Assembly: GCA_018350325.1 (NCBI GenBank)
Contig: JAEVLN010000033.1
Coordinates: forward strand, 1-64,000
Direction: 5' to 3'
From: Globodera rostochiensis
Lineage: Eukaryota > Nematoda > Chromadorea > Rhabditida > Heteroderidae
DNA: 64,000 nt
Shown: positions 56,801 through 64,000 of the stretch, one piece after another
Position numbering within the stretch: the first letter of the stretch is position 1
How the letters are laid out: every line of letters starts with the position of its first letter
Program-made: the position numbers and the translations under genes
Notes under the pieces: generated by a model
The model's input: only the letters and a program-made list of their open reading frames with translations
The model's database searches: none
What the model was told of the DNA's origin: nothing

Positions 56801-57105
56801 CTTTCAAAAGCCGAGGTTTTGGAAGTTTTAAAATTATCAGTTGGCATTATCTTTATTTATTAATCTTTATTTAAATCATATTAATAATTATTTATTAAAA
56901 AACATCAGACTTTTATTTAACTTCTAATAATTATTGGCGTATTTTTTGCTCTGCTTGATTTGTTTTTATTTGAACCACTTCTGCTATTAAACAAATAAAG
57001 AATATTAATTTAGATAAATCAAGACATTAATCGATTATATAAAAAATCTGTCTAGCAAGAAAAAATTGATTTCCAAAGCAAGTCCAAAATATTCTAGATT
57101 AGTCT
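53890..57105. other. AT-rich tract with few islands
   Basis: 54930-55320 is less AT-rich: a partial copy of the 17.6/34.5 kb repeat (gaccccgaactcgaattcaa) and a GC patch at 55270-55320. 55090-55140 shares gaaagtgctta and agcaaccgctga words (minus) with 57340-57415. 55630-55705 and 56740-56830 are islands without assignable frames. Confidence 0.4.
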
Positions 57106-57110
57106 AATCG

Positions 57111-57185
57111 TTATTTTACTTCTGGGGTATCCTCTTTGGTGGCGAGTTTTTGAATTATGTTTTGAATAGCACTTAAGACAGAATT
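57111..57185 (-). pseudogene. Caspase-like helix segment, copy 57k
   Basis: The minus frame reads NSVLSAIQNIIQKLATKEDT then PEVK and a stop. Q-K-L-[IA]-T-K-E-[ED]-T-P-E is shared in frame with 45189-45385, so this is conserved coding sequence. Confidence 0.45.
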
Positions 57186-57319
57186 TTAAATTTTTTACAC
57201 AGTTAAACCTTATTTAATTTTGTAAAGTATACTAATATTAATTTGAATAATTATTATTTATATTTTAATTTTGTTATTTATTCTATTTGTTTCATAAAAT
57301 AAATTTGTTGGGGTTTCAA

Positions 57320-57445
57320 TCAAATTCTTGTAGATGCTTTTTTAAAGTTCCATTCCTCTGTCAGCGGTTGCTTGGTCCTTTTTGTGTGTTTTACATCAAA
57401 GATAAGCACTTTCCGATTAATCAATGATAAAAGAATACGGAACCT
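57320..57445 (-). pseudogene. Possible p20 strand-1 segment, copy 57k
   Basis: Open between stops: RFRILLSLINRKVLIFDVKH, TKRTKQPLTEEWNFKKASTR. N-R-K-V-L-I-F-D resembles N-R-G-x-A-L-I-F-N. It precedes the 57111-57185 helix on the same strand, as in the 45k pair. Order supports it; the sequence match is moderate. Confidence 0.32.
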
Positions 57446-57459
57446 TTAGTTATTTGTGA

Positions 57460-58715
57460 TTTGCGCAGATACTAAATTTAATTCATTAAAATGGTTGATT
57501 AAATTATTTTGTTCTAATTATTTAAAAATAATACAAATAATTCTAATACCACATCCTTATTTTCCGGATAATTTAAACTCAAGTTAATAAAATAAAAAAA
57601 ATTTTTTTTGGTCAAAACGACATATATTGCGCAATATTTAAATTTACGCCTGAAGAGAATTTCCCAAATTGTTGATGAGGAGTCAAAGAACGTATTAAGG
57701 GCGGTCTTTCTTTGTTATAAGCATATGACTTTATTATTTGTTTAAAAAATTTTGTAACTGGCAATAAATAAAAAGAAATTTAATTTAAAAATTAATCAAA
57801 CTTTTTTTATTTACAATTTCATTCATAACTCGGTCCGGAGGAAATTGAGATGTAGGAGTAATCGTATTTATTAAATAAGTCACATCGTCATATATAATTA
57901 GTTAATTGATTTATGGCAGATGTCCTTTACGGTTTTTAAAACGTTAACATATTTATGTAAATTTTTTAGCTTTAAAGTTAGGTTTACAGTTTAGAAATTA
58001 ATTTTCCTTATAGAGATTTTATTTTTTTACATTATTAATAAAAAAAAGATAAAAAATTAAAAAAACTTCACATCGATTTTTAAGATCCTCGGGAAGTCCC
58101 AGTAGCCTTTTGAAATATTTAATTAATAAATAGAACTTTATAGATATCTAGAATTACAACGTGGTTCAGTGCCAGTTTTTGCAAGAAGCATTAAATTTTA
58201 AAAATATTTATCTGATCAAATTTTTTTGCACTCATTTAATTATCAATTTTTTTTTATAAACATTAAATTTATTGTACTAGTTTTAAGAGTTAATTAAATC
58301 TTAATGAATAGTTAAATAATGAATCTAAAAAGTAGTGATTTAGAAATAAAATTCAATGGGATACAAAACATGCTGTTATTTATTTATAATGACGAATTAA
58401 ACATCCTTGTAGTCTGGGGTTGAAAATATCGTCATAAGTTGAGTCACGCAAATGTTTAGCCAACAATATAATTTACGCTAATTTTTACGTAAACATTTGC
58501 AAATTTATTTGATTTTAATATAAATATTTTTCTTTTTAATTTTTTTATTAGATTATTTTGGTTTTGTCATTATTTTTATATCTCGCAACTCCTTGAGCTA
58601 TTGCACAAATCACTTTTCAGATCGGCCAATATTCAAAGATGATAATGCAGCTAAACTAGACTTTTATTCATAGGTATATTCTATCGTCTCTTATTTAAAT
58701 TTAAGTTCTAATTTT
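57460..58715. other. AT-rich with two islands
   Basis: 57620-57720 (minus frame AYNKERPPLIRSLTPHQQFG then KFSSGVNLN, open over 36 codons) and 58580-58690 (plus frame SRNSLSYCTNHFSDRPIFKD). Both coding-like, neither assignable. Confidence 0.3.
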
Positions 58716-58719
58716 GTTT

Positions 58720-59430
58720 CAAAAATGTTAGGAATAAATTTTGAAACTTGCTCGTTTGTGCGTAATCAAAAGGGGAAAAGACGTTTTTTTATTTAGCATA
58801 TTTTTGATTTACATTTTTTAGAAATCGTTAGCATTATTTCTTAAGATTATTCCTTACTTACCCTGTTTTTGGTATTAATTTTTTAATTAGCTTTTATTTG
58901 TTGAGGTTTAAAACGGCAAATGTTGGTATGATTTGTTAAAATTTACTTTATTTTTTAGTTAGAAAAATGCTCAAAATCTATATCTTTATTTTTTGCATAA
59001 ATGCAAATGTTTTCTTTATATTTTATATTAATAAATATGATACCGGAAATAATTTAGTGATGTTAGATCATCTAAACGTACAATTTTAGCACTATATAAT
59101 TTTTTAATTTGAAAAAAGTAATATAATGTATTGTTGGCATTGAATTTCATAATTATAAATATATCATCTTTAAAATAACGATTTGTTGAATTTGATACAA
59201 TAAAAAAGTTACAAAATAAATGAAGAAATGAAGAAATTAATGAATTCTTGTTAATAAACATTATTTTTAAAGAAAATAGAGATTAATCTTCATAATGTAG
59301 TTCATTGGTTAATTTGAAATGATATATTCATGTTTAAAAAGAAATATTAGGATACAATTAAATAATTTATGCCTTACTTTTTTTTAATATTTATTAATGT
59401 CGTCTCTGATCTTTCATTAATAAATTTTAT
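58720..59430 (+). repeat. Duplicated block, pair with 38860-39575
   Basis: See 38860-39575. The conserved minus-strand donor lies at about 58862. The 77-codon minus frame at 59028-59261 is translated AT-rich DNA. Confidence 0.9.
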
Positions 59431-59619
59431 TTTCTTTTGCGGCGCTAGCTGATTTAAAACAAATCTTGCTCGTTAATTTGAAGATTTGAAACATATTTTC
59501 TCCTGTACTTTATGTGTTTAATCTAATAATTGAACTATTTTTTTTGTTTACTTCAACGTTGTCTATTAACGTTGGCTAACATATGAACTTTGTTATGTTT
59601 ATATAAACACATGCCGTGA

Positions 59620-59695
59620 AAAGCCTGGTGTCTTGCATTGAAAGTATAACTCGTTTTGGCGCATAAATCTGCATGTCCACTCCTCGATAGAACGG
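59620..59695 (-). pseudogene. Caspase-like Cys-strand segment, copy delta
   Basis: The minus frame reads RFMRQNELYFQCKTPGFS, paired with the gamma copy at 38390-38470 by a pattern of synonymous and conservative changes. E-L-Y-F-Q-C-K would be the strand carrying the catalytic Cys. Confidence 0.42.
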
Positions 59696-59699
59696 TTAG

Positions 59700-60805
59700 T
59701 TTAACAATATACTCAGTTTTAATTTTATTTCTTATTACGTCTTAATATCATTTAATTTTACCTTAATGGATTCATCTTTTTAAGTAAACGCTTTCTGCAC
59801 TTTTCATTGATTATCGTGTGGACAGTACATTAATTTAAATACATTGAAAAAATCTATTATACTATAAGATTGATATGAAATGTTAAATTAATAATTAATT
59901 CCGTTTTAATTAGTCAGTTAAAGCGAGCATCTAACTGAAAATAATTCAGATGAAAAGCTTTGGTTTACACCTTTCTAACAGGGGCCTTGCCTATTAATCT
60001 TTTTTGATATAATTTAATCGTCTCTCGCACAGTTTTTTATTATCCAGCAAACTTTTTACGTTCAAAAGCTGCTGTAACTGGTTGTTTTGTCGTATTCATA
60101 GAGCAGCAAATCTTAATTTTAATTTTTTACTTTTTTAAAATATTATACTAAAATTTATTCTTTTTTTAATTGTGCAAAATAAGCTTTTGTTTGTAAAAAC
60201 TGCTCCCAATATTGGCTTTTCTCTTATGTTCGATGCTGACCGTTAGCATAATTAGATGTTAGAATTGAAGCTTTGATGTGTGACAAATCAGCGTCTTTAG
60301 TATTGCTTGTGCTTCGCAAAATTTTATATTTAATTTTTACCAAATTTAAATAGATATTAAATTTTGTTTTTCAATTTCTCTTAATATCTCATCATTATCA
60401 GGCTGTGATTTGCTTTATTATTATTTTTTATAAAACGTCTGATTTGAGTTATGTTCCATTTTTTAATTTATAAGATCAACGCGCATTTTTATTTATTGTT
60501 TGCCAATATCACAGAAGAACTTTGCATGAATTATGTAATTAAAAGTTTTTGGCTTTAATTGACATTTGCCCTACCAGTGCCATTTTTATTTTCTTCCAGC
60601 AAACTTTTTTACAAATCAGGTCAATACATTGGTATATAGCATTATTTTAAATAGGTTTTTTTATTTTTAGAAATAGAGATTTTTTTGCGTGCTTTACACA
60701 TTAACTTTTGCCCTAAAAGCATCACTTGCGGTAGTGTCTTTTTAAACTCAAAATAATCGTTCTTTAATACAAAAAATTTATGTTTTTTATTTGACACTAG
60801 TTATT
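59700..60805. other. AT-rich; partial repeat of 35.4 kb
   Basis: 60398-60660 matches 35430-35650. Other parts show nothing. Confidence 0.5.
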
Positions 60806-60807
60806 AA

Positions 60808-61000
60808 CAGGGCTGGGATTTTTAGTCACTAAAAACTTTAAAATAGTCAATCAAATAATCTTTTAAAAAAGCCAAAATAGTCATCAAAAAAGGCAAAATG
60901 TCAGTAAATGCCATATTTAGGGGTGAAAATGGCAAAAATCTTTTTCCCGATATTTATTAATCAAAATTCATTTAGTGACAACAATTTCAAATCAAAAGCA
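60808..61000 (+). mobile_element. Decayed CAGGGCTG element start
   Basis: CAGGGCTGGGATTTTTAGTC followed by aaaatagtca / aggcaaaa words, like 33433. Related words (gaaacaggcacaaaaa, cttattttagacgcgaag) at 61620-61980 may be its other half, with the caspase-like exon at 61378-61475 between them. No matching right end. Confidence 0.4.
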
Positions 61001-61377
61001 CTTTAGTTGAAAAATTTAAAATACGGACAATTTTAAAATTCCATTTTTTGGCAGGTCGGGTTTTAGTCTCGAAAAAAGTCTATTTTTAGGGGAGCATTTT
61101 TTGAAAATATCAATCTATTTTATTGTTGCATTGCAAATATATACTGAGGTTTTATTTATTATTAATTGCTTTCAAATTCCTTCTTCGTGACACACGCTTT
61201 CATTTTATTTTTTTCTATCCATAAATTATTACGCAAATATTTTAAAATATTTTTGAAGTTGGTTTAAACCCAATTTTTTTGATAGATGCATTATTTTAAG
61301 GTTTTGAGCAATTTATTAATTGTGTCTAATATTTATTATAAAAATTAAATGAATTCATGTTAAATTTTGACAATTTT

Positions 61378-61475
61378 TCAGCCGAATTCTCTACTTGGTG
61401 TCTGACCATCTTTTGGACTGATTCCCCAAACATGAGCGCTGTGCAGCTCGACACAGTCGTGAACGCCGATCGGAG
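61378..61475 (-). CDS. Caspase-like catalytic-His exon with strong acceptor
   Basis: tttaaacatgttttag is a strong acceptor; the exon then reads PIGVHDCVELHSAHVWGISP, KDGQTPSREFG and stops (61378-61380). Caspases have D-x-x-x-F-V-x-x-x-L-S-H-G-x-x-x-x-I-Y-G-x-D-G-x-T-P-I-K-D-L: the D-C-V, L-x-S-x-H, W-G-I and above all K-D-G-x-T-P-x-[RK]-[ED]-[FL] parts match closely. The Gly after His is Val and a residue is inserted before it. A 74-codon Met-initiated frame extends upstream through intron-like DNA. A stop just after the exon suggests a truncated or alternative end. Confidence 0.5.
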
Positions 61476-61479
61476 CTAA

Positions 61480-62175
61480 AACATGTTTAAATATTATATT
61501 ATTATTTATTTTGCTTTTATCATTTATATAGAGTTCGACTATCTTTTTAGTTGCGTTTAATAAAAATTGAGATATTTCAAAATAATTCCATGCTTGTCGC
61601 ATAGGTGCCTAAATATGTGAGAAAAAGTGCCAAAAAGGCTCCAAACCCCGGGTAGGCGCGAAAACGCGTTGTAAAAATAACAAAAATAGCCTAAAAGTTG
61701 TTGTTTACATGGAAAATTTTCAATCAGGTATTTCATTAAAATTTTAAAAATTCTAGAGAAACCTAAGTTATTTTTCCAAATATCAAAATGGCTTGAAAAC
61801 TTCGGTCTTAAAAAGTTCCATTTTATTGGGTGCATTTTTGGGCAATAAAAAGATTTTCTTTGAAGGATCTTTACAGGAAAGAAAAATTCGGATCAAAAAA
61901 GTCGCCAAAAATATCGAAACAGGCACAAAAAATATTCAGATGCCTTAAATTGGCTCGGGCTTATTTTAGACGCGAAGGGAAAACCTACTTTTTGATCATA
62001 GCATTTAAAATAGAAAGTTTATTATAAAAATTGAATTTTGTAATAATTTTTAAAAATTGTGTTATTGTAATATTTTTTTAATAATTAAATTGTTAAAGAG
62101 CAAATAAAATTTGTTTTTTGTTGTTTTGTAATGAATCGAATTTTGATTGTTCAATAATAACTTTTGTTTAATGTA
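61480..62175. other. Decayed repeat words and AT-rich DNA
   Basis: gtgcctaaatatgtgag...ccccgggtaggcgcg (61600-61660) and gaaacaggcac (61916) belong to the aataggcac repeat type. The 92- and 65-codon frames here cross this repeat and are not trusted. Confidence 0.4.
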
Positions 62176-62199
62176 TTTTGATTAAAATTTTCGACTATG

Positions 62200-62280
62200 T
62201 AAGTGTCCTGTCGCGGTGCTATGCAGCCATTTCAACAATCTTAGTTGTCCTCAGAGCGTATCAGCTTAGAAATGTTTAAT
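62200..62280 (-). pseudogene. Conserved island, copy of 40160-40250
   Basis: YALRTTKIVEMAA in frame; a stop replaces the Arg before it. See 40160-40250. Confidence 0.25.
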
Positions 62281-63301
62281 CATTATTAATTATTTACTAT
62301 CAAAAAATCAAATGTATAATTAATTTATATTGAATGAATATAAAAAATTAATATAAAAGTATTTAGTTTAACAAATAAGCAAATTTTTGAGATTTTCAGC
62401 ATTCTTTATTTCAGTTCATTTTAAAAAATAAATTCTCAATTTATTTAAATTATTTATACTTTTTTTATCTCAATATTAAAAACCTTTTTAATGCGAACAC
62501 GCAGTTATGACGGCACGTTCTTTAAAGAATGAAGCAACATATTAATATCAAAGAATTTTTAAGTATAAAGTTTAATTATAGATTAAATATTTTACATGGA
62601 TATTAGAATATATTGATACGTTAGGTAAATTCAGCTTAAATAATACAAATAATTCTTATGGCATACCTTTATCGGTTATTAAAAAAAAATGTTCTTGAAA
62701 ACCCTTGCAAAAAAGACTATCATGTCGATCCGGCGTTGTGATTTATTAATGAAATACATTATATTATTATTAGATAAATTTCATGCTAATTATTATTGTA
62801 TATTGGTCACATAAGATAATTTTCGTATAAAATTATTAAGAATTAAATAAATGAGATTATTGGCAACATCGGTTGCCTGATTGTCGGAAACATCACATCA
62901 GTTCTGGTGTTAGGATCAAATGAAATCACGGCAACAGCAAAAACAGCTTAAGAAAAAATGGCAAATTTGTAAACAACAGTAAAAAAAACATAAGTCGGCT
63001 GAATTTCTTTCAAAAACTTAATTTTAAGTACATCGGAATATTATAAATATATTTTTTAAATTGGTTGTTTGTCTGTAAATTAAATTGTTTTTTTGGATAA
63101 GATTATTATTATTATTAATCGAACGATACCTTACGCTACCTTTTTTAATTTTTATATAATTCTGTTGTCATTAACCTTTTTTTTAGTAATATAATTCATT
63201 ATAATTACTTTTTTAATTTCCTATTTTGTTTTAAGCTTACTTTTTTAATAATTTTTTTCTTGCAATATTTTAATTTGCTTATTTCTTGGCATATATGCTG
63301 A

Positions 63302-63390
63302 TCATACTATCCCCGCGAGCAATCTCTTGTTGGCTCTTCCTCTTGGCTGCACAAAGATTGATACATTGTCCTGATCAACATTGGAAATTT
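63302..63390 (-). pseudogene. Caspase-like VDQ segment, copy 63k
   Basis: The minus frame reads NVDQDNVSIFVQPRGRANKR then LLAGIV and stop, against NVDQDNVSVF at 41.4 kb. Upstream on the same strand (63635-63660) the helical exon has lost its Trp codon to a stop. Confidence 0.46.
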
Positions 63391-64000
63391 TCTTTTTTTT
63401 TTGACATACGGTACGGTACAGTTTTTAAGTTTTGGAGTTTTTTTAATTACCTTTCTTATAATAATATATGTTTTGCATAGGACAGTAAATTTTGTAGTTT
63501 TAAGTTATGCCAAATTTCATTCTTTCTACATCTCGGCACATTATAATCACATTTCAACTCTTCAATTTCCATTTTGTCTTTACTTTTAATTTTTCAATTT
63601 TTTTAATCGGATTATATTTTATATGCCATTTTAAGCAGGTTATTTATTCGCTGCTAATTTTTATTTGTGTTTTATAATTATGTTATTACATTAGAACTTT
63701 AGTGTCAAATGAAATCATGGCAACATCAAAAGCCATATACTATTAACAGCTTAAGAAAAGCTTAGAACTCAATTGATAATTGTGTTGATCCCGCTTCTAC
63801 AATTTTTGAATATTTTAAGTGAATAAAAGTCCTTAAAACTCCTTCAACAATTCTGGTTTCATTTAATTGTTATTAAAATAATTTAAATTGTTACGTTATG
63901 TTTCTAATTGACAAATTAATCTGATTTTATTTATAATCATGTTAAAATCGTTTTTAATAAAATATTTAAATTTTTACCTTATTTTTCTTATTGGCAAATT

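Larger units (their letters stand above)
62180..63990 (+). repeat. Large duplicated block, pair with 40140-42000
   Basis: See 40140-42000. The copy continues beyond the window end. Confidence 0.93.

Noticed and set aside
61557..62027. 92-codon minus and 65-codon plus frames
   Set aside because: Both cross decayed repeat words and have no paralogue or motif.
1..64000. Ciliate micronuclear DNA with scrambled gene pieces in AT-rich spacers
   Set aside because: Short islands on both strands fit at first sight, but caspase-type sequences, splice-site-like borders and paralogous whole blocks favour an animal genome; I saw no matching pointer repeats at island borders.
1..64000. Bacterial operons, CRISPR arrays, riboswitches
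   Set aside because: No long genes, no ribosome-binding sites, no regularly spaced repeats with unique spacers.

Overview
The window reads as nuclear DNA of an invertebrate-type animal. It is very AT-rich (about three quarters A+T by eye). It has no operons or ribosome-binding sites and no reading frame above about 110 codons outside a G-rich minisatellite. Short islands of higher GC (50-200 bp) are scattered over both strands, several flanked by AG acceptors or a GTAAG-type donor. Three DNA transposons have intact ends and target-site duplications. The lineage cannot be fixed from this sequence.

Main content: many of the GC islands translate into pieces that resemble the caspase (peptidase C14) fold. 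The best is at 44806-44976 (-), with YPNFNKGLALIINNFSF, which fits the first beta strand of the caspase p20 subunit. Related copies lie at 18405-18512 (+), 47685-47792 (+) and 45386-45529 (-). Other islands recall the [N/S/Q]VDQ...S.F segment after strand 1, the catalytic-His strand with its K-D-G-x-T-P loop (61378-61475), the stretch up to the catalytic Cys (21014-21196, 10749-10835, 12118-12240, 38390-38470, 59620-59695), and the p10 subunit (8378-8560, 53672-53797, 4925-5046). Several occur as paralogous pairs that share a frame, which is the main reason to take them seriously. Many are broken by stops or deletions. I see no complete catalytic caspase. These are motif-level readings made by eye and need a profile search.

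Layout. 0-6 kb: caspase-like pieces, mostly minus strand. 6.4-9.4 kb: an interspersed repeat with a GC hairpin, then a block repeated at 23.4-24.6 kb. 10.7-13.6 kb: plus-strand islands and one minus-strand terminal exon with a poly(A) signal. 16.1-17.2 kb: a hAT-type element. 17.8-18.2 kb: a G-rich minisatellite. 18.19-18.93 kb: a segment repeated almost identically at 47.47-48.21 kb. 19.07-20.09 kb: a foldback element carrying a broken secreted-protein-like frame. 20.8-31.5 kb: further islands and duplicated blocks. 33-37 kb: decayed repeats. 38.4-42.8 kb: a tentative collinear minus-strand caspase-like gene, partly duplicated at 58.7-64.0 kb. 50.96-51.68 kb: a CACAG-ended element.

Taken together, the window looks like a birth-and-death cluster of caspase-like genes with very short exons, repeatedly duplicated in both orientations and eroded by transposons and deletions. 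Whether any copy is expressed cannot be judged here.
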